DNA of 64,000 nucleotides from Laedolimicola sp934402125 (GTDB lineage Bacteria > Bacillota > Clostridia > Lachnospirales > Lachnospiraceae), in NCBI RefSeq assembly GCF_052065835.1, contig NZ_JBQHTG010000001.1, positions 496,001-560,000 of the forward strand, written 5' to 3'. The position numbers were made by a program, and so were the translations under genes. Under the pieces are notes generated by a model. The model had not been told where the DNA came from. It did no database searches and saw only the letters and a list, made by a program, of their open reading frames with translations. Positions 16,932 to 26,426 of the stretch are shown here, piece by piece (the stretch's first letter is position 1; each line of letters opens with the position of its first letter).

Positions 16932-18023
16932 CTAGTTTCCTCCTTCACTTGACGGCTTCTTTTCTGCCTTTTTGATCTTAAACTTCGGCAGTACAAACTT
17001 TGCACTGATTGTAATAAAGATAAGCGCCATTACAATTTCTGTCATAGCGGAAGGAACCTCGGTAAGACGCTCCATATTGATACCGCCGTTCTTTAATGCT
17101 CCAAAGAAAATACCTGAGAAAAGTACTCCAACCGGATTGTTGTTCGCAAGCAGTGATACAACGATTCCGTCGAAACCAAAACCCGGGTTAAAGCCTGCCA
17201 GCAATCTGTGCTGTACCGCTGTAACTTCAATTGCGCCAATGATACCTGCGATGGCTCCACTCATCGCCATAACCTGAATCAGGGTTTTTTTCGGTTTCAT
17301 ACCGGAGTATTCTGCAAGAACCGGATTTGCTCCGACAATCTTAATCTCATGTCCAAACGTAGTCTTGAAGAAAATAAACGCAAGGATAATCAATACTACA
17401 ATCGCGATGTATGCTCCTATATTGGCAGAAGACGGCGCGAAATAAGAAAGTCGCGGAAGCCATGTATTATCCGGGAACACAGCACTCGCATTTAAGTTTG
17501 TTCCGGATACGGGGTCACGGAGAGGTCCTGCCACCAGGAATTCAATAAACAGCTCTGCTATGTAATTCAAAAGCAATGTGGACACGATTACGTTGGTTCC
17601 CAGATACACCTTCATCATTGCCGGAATCATTGCGAACAACGCGCCTGCCACCATAGCCGCGAGAAAAATCACAACGACGGATACGCCATGGTTCATGGAA
17701 GCCGGCATTTTCATCGCAACCGCTGTTGCTGCTGCAGCGCCCATGTAGAGCTGTCCATCTACACCGAGGTTGAACACCTCCGCCTTATAGGTTACACAGA
17801 TAGCCAGACCTGCAAGCACCAGGGGCGTTGCCCACCGAACGGTTCCCGCAATATCTGAGGTCAGACCTTTAAAAATTCCATTTACAATCGCAAAGGGCTC
17901 ATAACCGGAAACTGCCAGTGAAATCGTTGCCAGAGCCAGCGCTATCACAATCAGGCATACCTGTTTTCCGACGATCTTTGCCGCTGCTATTATCTTATTG
18001 TTCTCATTATTCTTCATCGTCAT
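16932..18023 (-). CDS. ABC transporter permease, nucleoside (BMP-type) system, first subunit
   Basis: About 363 residues, first hydrophobic segment near residues 15-35, and a YKAEVFNLGVDGQLYMGA segment typical of NupP/YufP-type permeases. The cytoplasmic loop VGANPVLAEYSGMKPKK contacts the ATPase. The start codon is ambiguous among a GTG at 18026 and ATGs at 18023 and 18017, all inside the tail of the ATPase gene. It is flanked by the ATPase and the second permease, the standard order for BMP/nucleoside importers. Confidence 0.9.
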   Translation of the reverse strand: MTMKNNENNKIIAAAKIVGKQVCLIVIALALATISLAVSGYEPFAIVNGIFKGLTSDIAGTVRWATPLVLAGLAICVTYKAEVFNLGVDGQLYMGAAAATAVAMKMPASMNHGVSVVVIFLAAMVAGALFAMIPAMMKVYLGTNVIVSTLLLNYIAELFIEFLVAGPLRDPVSGTNLNASAVFPDNTWLPRLSYFAPSSANIGAYIAIVVLIILAFIFFKTTFGHEIKIVGANPVLAEYSGMKPKKTLIQVMAMSGAIAGIIGAIEVTAVQHRLLAGFNPGFGFDGIVVSLLANNNPVGVLFSGIFFGALKNGGINMERLTEVPSAMTEIVMALIFITISAKFVLPKFKIKKAEKKPSSEGGN

Positions 18024-19539
18024 CACCGCCTTGCCTCTTTGCTCCAGTCATGTAAACTGCAATTTTTCTTTCGTCTGCTTCTCCGCGTTTAAATTCTGCC
18101 ATAATCTCGCCTTCATACATAACAAGAATCCGGTCGGACAGAGAAAGAATCTCATCCAGCTCTGCGCTGACTAATAATACGCCTCTGCCGGAATCGCGTA
18201 CTTCTACAATTCTATGATGGATCGACTCAATTGCTCCAATATCTACGCCACGCGTCGGCTGTGCTGCAATTAACAGATCCGGAGCTGCCTCCATCTCACG
18301 CGCAAAGATAACCTTCTGCATATTACCACCGGAGAGAGTTCCCATCTTATACTCAGAATCCGGTGTCTTTACTCCAAACTCCTTACACAGCTCTTCCGAG
18401 AAATTGTGAAGCTTCTTATTATCCAGAATTCCATGATTACTGTAAGGCTTCTGATAATACCGGTTCAAAATCAGATTATCACGTATGGTACAGGTCTTAG
18501 CGCTTCCCATTTTCAGACGATCCTCCGGAATATGGGACATACCGCCTTCCCGTCTCTTTCTTACGGAAAATTCTGTTACGTCTTCACCCTTAAGAATGAT
18601 TTTTCCTTCTGTCGGACGCAGCATACCTGAGATAGCCTCAATCAGCTCTGTCTGTCCATTCCCCTCTACGCCTGCAACACCAACAATTTCTCCCCTTGCC
18701 ACCTTAAAGCTGACGCCATTTAAGGCAGGAAGGCCTCGCTGATTTAAAGCGTGCAGATTCTGTACTTCCAGTACATCATCTCCGGGATTATATTCATTTC
18801 TTGGGATTTCCAGATTTACCTTTCGTCCTACCATCATGCCTGACAGGGAATCCGTATCTGCCTCTACTGTTGCCAGACTTCCTGTTACCACGCCTTTTCT
18901 CATGACAACAATCTTGTCTGTAATTGCCATAACCTCACGCAGCTTGTGGGTAATAAAGATAATGGCACAGCCCTGCTCTTTCAGCTGACGTAATACCTCC
19001 AGAAGCTTATCTGTCTCCTGGGGCGTCAGAACGGCGGTGGGCTCGTCCAGAATCAGTACCTTTGCTTCCCTGTACAGCGCCTTTATAATCTCTACTCTCT
19101 GTTTTTCTCCGACTGAAAGCTGATACACCTTCTCATCCAGATTAACCGGAAGGTTGTATGTCTCCATAATTTTTGTAATCTCTTCTTTGGCGGTCTTTGT
19201 ATCAATCAGACCATTTTTTGTCGGAGTTTTTCCAAGAATAATGTTCTGCAGGACACTTAAGTTCGGCATCAGCATGAAATGCTGATGTACCATTCCTATT
19301 CCCAATTTAATCGCCATATTGGGAGATGTAATTCGGACTTCCTTTCCGAATAATTTAATTACGCCTAAGTCCGGTTCTGTCATCCCGTACAGCATATTCA
19401 TCATTGTAGATTTCCCGGCGCCATTCTCACCAATCAATCCGAGAATCTCGCCTTCATTGACACTTAAAGAAACATTGTCATTTGCTACTACACCGGGATA
19501 GAATTTTGATATATTCAACATTTCAACTGCTACTGCCAT
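18007..19539 (-). CDS. ABC transporter ATP-binding protein with two nucleotide-binding domains (nucleoside importer)
   Basis: A 510-residue fused ATPase. The first domain carries Walker A GENGAGKST and signature LSVGEKQRVEI. The second has a degenerate Walker A (GVEGNGQTEL) but an intact signature LSGGNMQKVIFAREM. This asymmetry is normal for the sugar/nucleoside importer ATPases (MglA, RbsA, NupO-like). The ATG at 19539 is preferred because GAGG lies 9 bases before it; an ATG three codons earlier directly abuts that site. It powers the uptake of nucleosides captured by the BMP lipoprotein encoded upstream. Confidence 0.92.
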   Translation of the reverse strand: MAVAVEMLNISKFYPGVVANDNVSLSVNEGEILGLIGENGAGKSTMMNMLYGMTEPDLGVIKLFGKEVRITSPNMAIKLGIGMVHQHFMLMPNLSVLQNIILGKTPTKNGLIDTKTAKEEITKIMETYNLPVNLDEKVYQLSVGEKQRVEIIKALYREAKVLILDEPTAVLTPQETDKLLEVLRQLKEQGCAIIFITHKLREVMAITDKIVVMRKGVVTGSLATVEADTDSLSGMMVGRKVNLEIPRNEYNPGDDVLEVQNLHALNQRGLPALNGVSFKVARGEIVGVAGVEGNGQTELIEAISGMLRPTEGKIILKGEDVTEFSVRKRREGGMSHIPEDRLKMGSAKTCTIRDNLILNRYYQKPYSNHGILDNKKLHNFSEELCKEFGVKTPDSEYKMGTLSGGNMQKVIFAREMEAAPDLLIAAQPTRGVDIGAIESIHHRIVEVRDSGRGVLLVSAELDEILSLSDRILVMYEGEIMAEFKRGEADERKIAVYMTGAKRQGGDDDEE

Positions 19540-19569
19540 ACTATCCATCCTCTTCTATTCTTTAGCCAG

Positions 19570-20403
19570 TTATTTTCTTTTCTTGATGCTCAGTTTTACT
19601 TCGCCTGTCTCATCCCACTCTTTTAAGATCTTCATAGCCTCTGTAGCTGCAAGGCAAGCCTTCTCTTCTCCGCCGTTATCGCCCCAGCGATCCAGTACAC
19701 GGTTAGAGATAACAGAAAGGATTGCTCCCATTCTCATACCATGCAGATAACCAACTACCAGCTGTCCGGAGGTCTCCATCTCAATATTGGTTACGCCTGC
19801 AGTTGCCAGATCCGGAAGGATTTTCTCTGCGAAGGACGGCCAGTATCCGCTTCCATCCTCGTTTAACGGACGTCCCTGTCCGATATAGAAAGAACCTACT
19901 GTATAGTCCAGACCCAGTCCATAACGGAATCCAAGACGTTCACAGGCTTCCATAAGAGCCATAACTACATAAGTATTTGCAAATGCCGGGAATTCCGGTT
20001 CCACATAGGTTGCGCTTGTTCCGTCTTTGCGGACACAGGCTACCGGGATAATCAGATCGCCCAGGTCAAACTCCGGAACGATACATCCTGTTGTACCAAC
20101 ACGGATACAGGTATGAACGCCCAGGGTATTCAGCTCATGCAGGCAGATCTCAGAGCTGGGTCCGCCGATTCCGGTAGAGGTACATCCGATTTCCATTCCC
20201 TTATACTTTCCGGTTACTGTTTTATATTCTCTGTAAGATGCTACTTCCTTTACATCCTCCCAGTTTTTCGCGATTATCATGGTTCTTTCCGGTGCGCCCG
20301 GTAAGATTACATACGGAGGAACATCGTTGGGTTTCAGCTGTAAATGGTATACGCCTTCGTTTGCTGCCTTAGGAGCTGATGCCTTGTTTACTTTTTCTTC
20401 CAT
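19570..20403 (-). CDS. udp: Nucleoside phosphorylase, uridine-phosphorylase type
   Basis: A phosphorylase of the NP-I (PNP/UDP) family that splits nucleosides with phosphate into a base and (deoxy)ribose-1-phosphate. The 277 residues show VILPGAPERT (phosphate-binding region), TSTGIGGPS, GTTGCIVPEFDLGDLI, and NIEMETSGQL, the Glu-Met-Glu ribose-binding motif. Sequence resembles uridine phosphorylases more than purine ones, but base preference cannot be fixed by eye. The ATG at 20403 follows AAAAGGAGATAAATC. It supplies the substrate for phosphopentomutase, encoded in the same operon. Confidence 0.88.
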   Translation of the reverse strand: MEEKVNKASAPKAANEGVYHLQLKPNDVPPYVILPGAPERTMIIAKNWEDVKEVASYREYKTVTGKYKGMEIGCTSTGIGGPSSEICLHELNTLGVHTCIRVGTTGCIVPEFDLGDLIIPVACVRKDGTSATYVEPEFPAFANTYVVMALMEACERLGFRYGLGLDYTVGSFYIGQGRPLNEDGSGYWPSFAEKILPDLATAGVTNIEMETSGQLVVGYLHGMRMGAILSVISNRVLDRWGDNGGEEKACLAATEAMKILKEWDETGEVKLSIKKRK

Positions 20404-20449
20404 GATTTATCTCCTTTTTATGTCCAATCAATAATTTCCTGTTTTTATT

Positions 20450-20477
20450 TAGGAGCTGCCTCTTAAGGCAGCTCCTA
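20450..20477. repeat. Intra-operon hairpin between the BMP lipoprotein and phosphorylase genes
   Basis: A perfect 11-bp inverted repeat (TAGGAGCTGCC / GGCAGCTCCTA, 6-base loop) with no U-run on the minus strand. Hairpins after a binding-protein gene often stabilise that part of the message, so that more binding protein is made than the genes downstream; that role is inferred. Confidence 0.7.
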
Positions 20478-20503
20478 TGTTTCTCTGTTATTTCAGCTGC
20501 AGA

Positions 20504-21595
20504 CTAGTTTGCTGCTTTAATTGTCTCCCAGTTCGGTACTGCTGTATTGTAAGGAATCTCCAGTGTACCGTCAACGATCTGCTGCTCTAAAGCCTTAGCC
20601 TCATCGATTGCTGTGAGCATAACATCCTTATACTCCTCATTTGCTTCTGCAAATCTGTTGAAGGAATCCCAATCCATGAAGTATCCGCCGTTTGTCAGGT
20701 CACGGATACCATGCTCTCCGCCCGGATACTCGTCATTGACTAACATCTCAATTGCCTTATAAATGGTATCTCCGAAGCCGATTCCCTCAATACCATAGAA
20801 TCCCTCGTAGGTATCATAGTAATCTGTGATCTCGCCTGCGCACAGAATACCTGCATCCTTACAAGCCTCTACAACACCTGCATTTGATGCTCCGGAGTCT
20901 GTCTGGATAACATCTGCGCCCTTAGCGATCATAGCACTTGTAATCTCTTTTGCTGTAGCCGGATCCTCGTAGCTGTTTACATAAGAGAACTCAACTCTTG
21001 CATCCGGATTAGCAGCCTTAACACCCATCATGAATCCGTTGCCCTCTGCGTTCGGAGACGGCTCCTCTGCACCTACAACAAATCCAACTACGTTCGATTT
21101 TGTCAGCTTTCCTGCAATGTAACCACCAATGTAGAAAGCGCCCTCGCCGTGGAACTCTGTATCCCAGATATTCTTATAGCTTGTGCTGTCGGTATTGATT
21201 GTCTGGAAAATAGCTGCAAACTTGGTATCCGGATATTCCTGAGAAACCAGTACTGTAGAGTCCTGCATATATCCGTATGTGGTAGCAATCAGATCATAAC
21301 CTGCATCTGCCATAGCACGAATATCTTCCTCATACTTGGATGCCTCTGCGGATTCCAGCTTCTTAATCTCAACGCCAAAATCTGCTGCCGCCTTATCTGC
21401 GCCTGCAGCCAGGTCGTCCATGGAAGCCTTATCTCCGAATTTCTGGTTAACAACCAATGCGATTTTCAGTTTGTCTTTTCCGCCCTCTGCGTTGTCTGCG
21501 GTGTTGGAGGAAGCAGAATTGCCATTGCCTCCACATGCTGCAAGTCCGATTACCATCACTGCTGAAAGCAGTACTGCCAATACTTTCTTTTTCAT
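20504..21595 (-). CDS. BMP-family nucleoside-binding lipoprotein of an ABC importer
   Basis: A 363-residue lipoprotein whose signal peptide ends in LAAC (about residues 18-21), followed by a low-complexity linker. The BMP (PnrA-like) domain has LVVNQKFGDKASMDDLAAG, VGFVVGAEEPSPNAEGNGFMMGV, and GIEGIGFGDTIYKA. BMP proteins bind purine and pyrimidine nucleosides on the cell surface. The next genes are a phosphorylase, an ATPase and two permeases, which makes a nucleoside importer very likely. The ATG follows AAGGAAGGAAAAGGT. Confidence 0.93.
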   Translation of the reverse strand: MKKKVLAVLLSAVMVIGLAACGGNGNSASSNTADNAEGGKDKLKIALVVNQKFGDKASMDDLAAGADKAAADFGVEIKKLESAEASKYEEDIRAMADAGYDLIATTYGYMQDSTVLVSQEYPDTKFAAIFQTINTDSTSYKNIWDTEFHGEGAFYIGGYIAGKLTKSNVVGFVVGAEEPSPNAEGNGFMMGVKAANPDARVEFSYVNSYEDPATAKEITSAMIAKGADVIQTDSGASNAGVVEACKDAGILCAGEITDYYDTYEGFYGIEGIGFGDTIYKAIEMLVNDEYPGGEHGIRDLTNGGYFMDWDSFNRFAEANEEYKDVMLTAIDEAKALEQQIVDGTLEIPYNTAVPNWETIKAAN

Positions 21596-21622
21596 ACCTT
21601 TTCCTTCCTTTTCTTTGTTTTT

Positions 21623-22948
21623 TTATTTAGAAAGAGCGCTCGCTATTTTTTCTGCAGCTTCCTGCACTCTTCCTATAACGTAGTTAACATCTGCCGTGAG
21701 CAGTTTCCCGTCTCTCACGACATGCCTTCCATCCACGAAGACGTCCGTTACATCCTGCCCTGTGGTGTTAAATACAAGGGTAGAGGTTACGGTTTCATTC
21801 TCCCCCATCAGCAAGGGCTGCATGTGTGGTATTCTTGTTTCAATTAGGATGAAATCTGCTTTCTTTCCCTCTTCAATTGTACCATAATCCTGCTCCATGC
21901 CAAAGCATTTTGCCCCGTTTATTGTTGCCATATCCAGGATATCCGTCTTCTTCAGACTGCGGATTCCGCTGTTTATGCTATGCAGGAGCGCCATGCCTTT
22001 CATTTCCCGAAAGATATCGTTGGAATTGTTCCACATTGCCCCGTCTGTTCCCAGACAAACCGTAACGCCTTCCCGTACCATCTGAGGTATCGGTGCGATT
22101 CCATCCTCTATCTTCATTTCGCACAACGGTGTGTTTACCACCTTTGTATCTGTCTCGGCCAGCTGTCTTACTTCTTCATCCGTAGCATAAACCACATGGG
22201 AACCAATGATTTTCTCATCCAGTAAACCGTTCCGGTATAAATAATCAATCGCTGTGGTCTGATACTTCTTCTCTACGATATCACGACGCCATGTGTTCTC
22301 TGCCAGATGACAGGTCGTCATCATGTTATGCTTCCGGGCTACTTCCTGAATTCTCTTCAGTCTGTCTGTATCGTAATCCTCTTCGGAAATTCCACCAAGC
22401 ACCGGAACTCTTCCGTTTTCTTTGCATTTCTCCACATAGGAATTCAGGAATTCCTCAGATATAAATACATCGGGCTTTGCAAAATCAACACGGATATCCT
22501 CTGCCAGGGCCCCCCGGATTCCAATTTCCTTCATGGCCTCAACTGAACGCTCACCCAGTCCCCAGTACATATTTTCCATGATAAACGTTGTGCCTGAAAG
22601 TAAAGCCTCACAGTAGGTAAGTTGTCTGGAATAGTACCTGTCCTCATCGGAAATTAAAGTGTAAAACCAGCCAGTGTCAGCAAACTTCTCATTCTGTTCC
22701 GCCAGGGTCAGATCATCTCCAAGCCCTCTGGCCAGCGTCATATCCCCATGGCAATGGCCGTTTACCAATCCGGGCATCAGAATCTTACCCGTTCCGTCCA
22801 CAAAAACCTTGCAGTCAGCCTTGTCGAACTGTCCTTCTTCTACTGCTGCGATACGCTCTCCCTTAATACCTACTGAGCCTATAAACGGCTTATAGCCATT
22901 ATGCGCTGATACAATTATCGCGCCGCTGATACCAATATCGTACTTCAT
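21623..22948 (-). CDS. Amidohydrolase family protein (adenosine/MTA/SAH deaminase-like)
   Basis: A 441-residue metal-dependent hydrolase of the TrzN/ATZ and MTA/SAH deaminase group. Expected metal ligands are visible: NGHCHGDM (HxH), the His in TCHLAEN, the His in GSHVVYA, and the Asp in CLGTDGAMWNNSND. This group mostly deaminates adenosine-like or other N-heterocyclic substrates. In a nucleoside operon, deamination of (deoxy)adenosine or a modified nucleoside is the best guess. The ATG at 22948 is chosen for the AGGTGAAAAC site and the typical MKYDI start; an ATG at 22990, two bases past the previous stop, is possible. The exact substrate is unknown. Confidence 0.82.
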   Translation of the reverse strand: MKYDIGISGAIIVSAHNGYKPFIGSVGIKGERIAAVEEGQFDKADCKVFVDGTGKILMPGLVNGHCHGDMTLARGLGDDLTLAEQNEKFADTGWFYTLISDEDRYYSRQLTYCEALLSGTTFIMENMYWGLGERSVEAMKEIGIRGALAEDIRVDFAKPDVFISEEFLNSYVEKCKENGRVPVLGGISEEDYDTDRLKRIQEVARKHNMMTTCHLAENTWRRDIVEKKYQTTAIDYLYRNGLLDEKIIGSHVVYATDEEVRQLAETDTKVVNTPLCEMKIEDGIAPIPQMVREGVTVCLGTDGAMWNNSNDIFREMKGMALLHSINSGIRSLKKTDILDMATINGAKCFGMEQDYGTIEEGKKADFILIETRIPHMQPLLMGENETVTSTLVFNTTGQDVTDVFVDGRHVVRDGKLLTADVNYVIGRVQEAAEKIASALSK

Positions 22949-22992
22949 GTTTTCACCTGCACCGACTGATTTCACTGTCTTATTTTCCATTC

Positions 22993-24162
22993 CTACTGAG
23001 CCATTCTGTAAATTGCCTCTACATCATCTGCGTTCAGAACCTTGAGTCCGCCAATATTTCCGAACCGGCATGCATCCTCTGCCATTTTACGGAAGTTCTC
23101 GTCGTTTTCTACTCCGATTTCCTTCAATGTGGTCGGTGCGCCCATGGACTGGAAGAATTCACGAAGTCTCTTAATTCCTTCCAGAGCTGTCTTTTCCTGA
23201 TCATAGAAATCAATATCTACATCAAATACTCTGTTTGCAAACTGTACAAATCTCGGAAGGTTCTCTTTGTAAACATACTCTGCCCAGCACGGGAACAGTA
23301 CAGAAAGTGTGGAACCATGTACTGCATTATACTGTGCGCTCAGCTGTGCACCCATGGTGTGGGTTGCCCAATCCTGATTTCTTCCTGTTGCCAGAAGTCC
23401 GTTATGCGCAACAATGGAGGTCCACATAAGCTCTGCTCTCGCATTGTAATCATTCAGATCGTTCATCAGTGTACGGGCATTTACCAGAATGGACTTCATT
23501 ACGCCTTCACACATATAATCTGTCAGATTTACATCCTTTGAGCTGGAAAAATATCTTTCCATTACATGGGAGAACATATCCACAATTCCGAACACTGTCT
23601 GACGCTTGGGAATTGTCAGTGTCAGCTCCGGATTCATCAGGGTAAAGGTTGCTCTTAAGCAGTCTCCCATTACATCCGCGCTTTCTCCGGTTTCCGCATT
23701 CTTCAGAACACTTCCGTTGCTTCCTTCACTTCCTGTTGCCGGCAATGTCATAACTACACCGATCGGAAGCGCCTCTGTCGGAACAGCCTTCTTGCTGTAG
23801 AAATCCCATACATCGCCATCATACTTTGTTCCGATTGCAACTGCCTTCGCCGTATCAATAACGCTTCCGCCGCCTGCTGCCAGAACACAACCGATATTGT
23901 TTTCCTTACAAATCCGGATACCCTCTCTTACCAGGCTTACCTTCGGATTCGGCTCTACGCCCGGCAGCTCGAAGCACTCTACGCCTGCCTCTTTTAAAGC
24001 GTCCACGATTCTGCCGTGAAGTCCTGATTTATAGGTGAAACCATCTCCATAATGCACAAACAGAACGTTATCTGAAATTTTCTTTACTTCCTGTCCGCAA
24101 AGCTTGTCTGCATCCTTACACAGGATAAACTTTGTCGGAGACATAAATTCAAAACTGTCCAT
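22993..24162 (-). CDS. Iron-containing alcohol dehydrogenase (butanol-dehydrogenase-like)
   Basis: A 389-residue group III alcohol dehydrogenase. The NAD(P)-binding motif GGGSVID is at 97-103 and the metal ligands begin with Asp195 and His199 in GIVDMFSHVMERYF, with further His residues in THTMGAQLSAQYNAVHG. Relatives reduce short aldehydes with NAD(P)H. The gene is co-transcribed with deoC, whose product releases acetaldehyde, so the likely job is to convert acetaldehyde to ethanol and recycle NAD. This role is inferred. The start follows AAGGTGAGAATGAT, with a 7-base gap after deoB. Confidence 0.9.
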   Translation of the reverse strand: MDSFEFMSPTKFILCKDADKLCGQEVKKISDNVLFVHYGDGFTYKSGLHGRIVDALKEAGVECFELPGVEPNPKVSLVREGIRICKENNIGCVLAAGGGSVIDTAKAVAIGTKYDGDVWDFYSKKAVPTEALPIGVVMTLPATGSEGSNGSVLKNAETGESADVMGDCLRATFTLMNPELTLTIPKRQTVFGIVDMFSHVMERYFSSSKDVNLTDYMCEGVMKSILVNARTLMNDLNDYNARAELMWTSIVAHNGLLATGRNQDWATHTMGAQLSAQYNAVHGSTLSVLFPCWAEYVYKENLPRFVQFANRVFDVDIDFYDQEKTALEGIKRLREFFQSMGAPTTLKEIGVENDENFRKMAEDACRFGNIGGLKVLNADDVEAIYRMAQ

Positions 24163-24169
24163 ATCATTC

Positions 24170-25333
24170 TCACCTTTCCATTTCTTTTAAGAAAGAAGTT
24201 CCTGTCGGGAACTGATATCCGAAATAGTCTGCAACCGTTGCCGCAATATCAGAAAAAGTGTTTCTTACTCCCAGATCCACGCCCTCTTTCAGATTTTTAC
24301 CATAAGCTACAATCGGAATATATTCTCTCGTATGATCGGTTCCCGGCGTGGTCGGATCACATCCATGATCAGCCGTAATCAAAAGAATATCATCGTCACC
24401 CAGCAATTCCTTCATCTGTGGAACAAAGGAATCAAAATATTCCAGCGCCTCGGCGTAGCCTTCCGGATTATTTCTATGTCCGTAAAGCATATCAAAATCT
24501 ACCAGATTTACAAACAGAAGCCCATCAAAATCACTCTTCAGATAATCCAGAGTTGCCTGAATTCCCTCTCGGTTATTCTTTGTATGATTGATTTGAGTCA
24601 GTCCTCTTTTATTGAAAATATCCTCAATTTTTCCTACGCCGATGACGTCTTTTCCTTTTTCACTTAACATATCGAGCACTGTATATCCAGGCGGATCCAC
24701 TGAGAAATCCTTACGGTTCTCTGTCCGGTAATAATTTCCGCTTTCGCCTGTAAACGGACGGCAGATAATCCGGCTGACCGTATCATCCCCGCTCATCAGC
24801 TCTCTCGCAATCCGGCATATCTCATACTGTCTCTCCAGCGGAATAACGCTTTCGTGCATAGCAATCTGCATTAAGCTGTCTGCTGAAAGATATACAATCG
24901 GATAACCGGTCTTTACATGTTCGTCTCCCAGAACCTTGATAATCTCTGTACCGGAGGCAGGATAGTTACCAATAACCTTTGTTCCAATCCTTCGTTCCAG
25001 TTCCTGAATAATTCTGGGCGGGAAAGAATCTCCAAACACTTTATACGGCTTTTCTACAACCAGACCGGCAATTTCGAAATGACCATTTGTTGTGTCCTTC
25101 GCCTTTGCCTGTTCTCTTGCCTTTCCGTAGCAGCCCTTCGGATTCGGGACTCCCTTAAGTCCTGTACCCGGGATATTGAACATTCCCAGTTCCTTCATGT
25201 TCGGCATGTTCAGTCCCTTCCGGAACTCATCCACATGCTTTAATGTATTGGTACCAACATCACCAAACTCCGCAGCATCCGGCTGTTCGCCAACTCCCAC
25301 GCTGTCCAACACGATGATTGTAAATTTTGCCAT
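24170..25333 (-). CDS. deoB: Phosphopentomutase
   Basis: DeoB interconverts (deoxy)ribose-1-phosphate and -5-phosphate, using two manganese ions and a phosphothreonine. The 387 residues belong to the alkaline-phosphatase-like fold: LDSVGVGEQPDAAEFGD at the N-terminus, DTTNGHFEIAG with the catalytic Thr, and LITADHGCDPTTPGTDHTRE near the C-terminus carrying metal-binding Asp and His. The ATG at 25333 follows AAGGAGGAAAGT. It links the nucleoside phosphorylase to DeoC and transketolase in the same operon. Confidence 0.97.
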   Translation of the reverse strand: MAKFTIIVLDSVGVGEQPDAAEFGDVGTNTLKHVDEFRKGLNMPNMKELGMFNIPGTGLKGVPNPKGCYGKAREQAKAKDTTNGHFEIAGLVVEKPYKVFGDSFPPRIIQELERRIGTKVIGNYPASGTEIIKVLGDEHVKTGYPIVYLSADSLMQIAMHESVIPLERQYEICRIARELMSGDDTVSRIICRPFTGESGNYYRTENRKDFSVDPPGYTVLDMLSEKGKDVIGVGKIEDIFNKRGLTQINHTKNNREGIQATLDYLKSDFDGLLFVNLVDFDMLYGHRNNPEGYAEALEYFDSFVPQMKELLGDDDILLITADHGCDPTTPGTDHTREYIPIVAYGKNLKEGVDLGVRNTFSDIAATVADYFGYQFPTGTSFLKEMER

Positions 25334-25378
25334 ACTTTCCTCCTTACGCCATGCAAGAAACAAATAAACCCTTATTCT

Positions 25379-25816
25379 TTATAAAAGGCCCGGGCCGTTG
25401 CCTTCCTCCCATGCAAATACTTCCCATATATTTTTTTCAAAATCCTGGAAGTATGCTGCTCTTGAACCAAATCCATAAGTGGTCGGTTCTTTAATACAAT
25501 TCACGCCGTTTCCAATCAGCTCCTCCGCGATATCATCCACGTCCTGAAGCTCCGGAACCTTTACAGCGATCATAAAGTGATGTCCGTCTCCATCGATATA
25601 CTTATGATCGATTACATCGCAGACGCCCTTTTTTTCCCAAAGCGTTACGCCTGTCCCATGGAATTCAAATTCTGCGTAATTCGCATGCTCCGGATCCGGC
25701 TGAAGTCTTTTTACCTTAAATCCGAATTTTTCGGTGTAAAATTTAAGCGCCCCCTGGAAATCCTTTACATACAGGCAGATATCATTTAACTTTGTGAGTT
25801 TATCTAATTTACTCAT
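25379..25816 (-). CDS. VOC/glyoxalase family protein, function unknown
   Basis: A 145-residue protein with the paired beta-alpha-beta-beta-beta modules of the vicinal oxygen chelate fold: ICLYVKDFQGALKFYTEKFGFKV at the N-terminus and YFQDFEKNIWEVFAWEE at the C-terminus with the usual metal-binding Glu. Members include glyoxalase I, isomerases and dioxygenases. Its position between deoB and a DUF1097 gene suggests it handles a reactive aldehyde or keto-sugar intermediate of nucleoside breakdown, or acts as an epimerase. This is inference; no substrate can be read from the sequence. The start follows GGAGGTACTTCGCGGTA. Confidence 0.8.
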   Translation of the reverse strand: MSKLDKLTKLNDICLYVKDFQGALKFYTEKFGFKVKRLQPDPEHANYAEFEFHGTGVTLWEKKGVCDVIDHKYIDGDGHHFMIAVKVPELQDVDDIAEELIGNGVNCIKEPTTYGFGSRAAYFQDFEKNIWEVFAWEEGNGPGLL

Positions 25817-25834
25817 TACCGCGAAGTACCTCCG

Positions 25835-26362
25835 TTACATTTTCTCTGCTGAAGGCTTATGTTCCAGCCATATCCTGAACAGTATGCTCATCCAGCCGCT
25901 TGCCAGGCCCAACGCGCAATACAGCAGAACAATTCCTGCCGCCCCCGGTATGGTTACGCCTTCCACATAATTCGCAATTCCAAAAAAAGCCCCCGCACCC
26001 ACAAAAAATACCGCCACATTGCTGATGCACCAGGGTGCGAATTCGAAATACATCATAAACGGTACTACAATCAACGCCACGATTGGAGCTGCCCACATTC
26101 CTGCTCCTGCAAATATCCCTGATAACCCCATCATAATAATTGCAAATAAAATTCCCAATACATATCCGCAAAATCCCTTTACAGCTCCCTTTATGTTACT
26201 GCCAAGGAGGAAATAAAGCGCCCATCCCTGAAACGCAATAAACACAAAGCCGCTGTGTCCGCCGGGAGTAAGATGTGTACCGATAAGCTGGTCAACAACC
26301 TGGAGCAAAAAAGATTGCAGCCCAACATACAACGCAAATATCAGAAATCGATTTTTATTCAT
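25835..26362 (-). CDS. DUF1097-like integral membrane protein
   Basis: About 175 residues with five or six hydrophobic helices and no catalytic motif. The stretch QGWALYFLLGSNIKGAVKGFCGYVLG resembles DUF1097 (YcdZ-like) proteins, a family of unknown function. The start is uncertain: ATG 26362 is given; a TTG at 26383 seven codons earlier is in frame, and neither has a good ribosome site. Within this operon it could be an extra transporter or aldehyde-related channel, but nothing in the sequence proves that. Confidence 0.65.
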   Translation of the reverse strand: MNKNRFLIFALYVGLQSFLLQVVDQLIGTHLTPGGHSGFVFIAFQGWALYFLLGSNIKGAVKGFCGYVLGILFAIIMMGLSGIFAGAGMWAAPIVALIVVPFMMYFEFAPWCISNVAVFFVGAGAFFGIANYVEGVTIPGAAGIVLLYCALGLASGWMSILFRIWLEHKPSAEKM

Positions 26363-26386
26363 CTGTCGCCCGCCATTTTTCAAAGG

Positions 26387-26419
26387 AAAGGCGCCGTATT
26401 TTTACAACGGCGCCTTTTT
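26387..26419. repeat. Strong GC-rich hairpin inside the nucleoside operon
   Basis: A perfect 11-bp inverted repeat, AAAGGCGCCGT / ACGGCGCCTTT, with a 9-base loop. On the minus strand it is followed by CCTTTG, a poor U-tract, so termination would be partial at most. It sits between the transaldolase-like gene and the DUF1097 gene and may set the ratio of deoC plus transaldolase to the rest. Confidence 0.7.
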
Positions 26420-26426
26420 GCACCCT

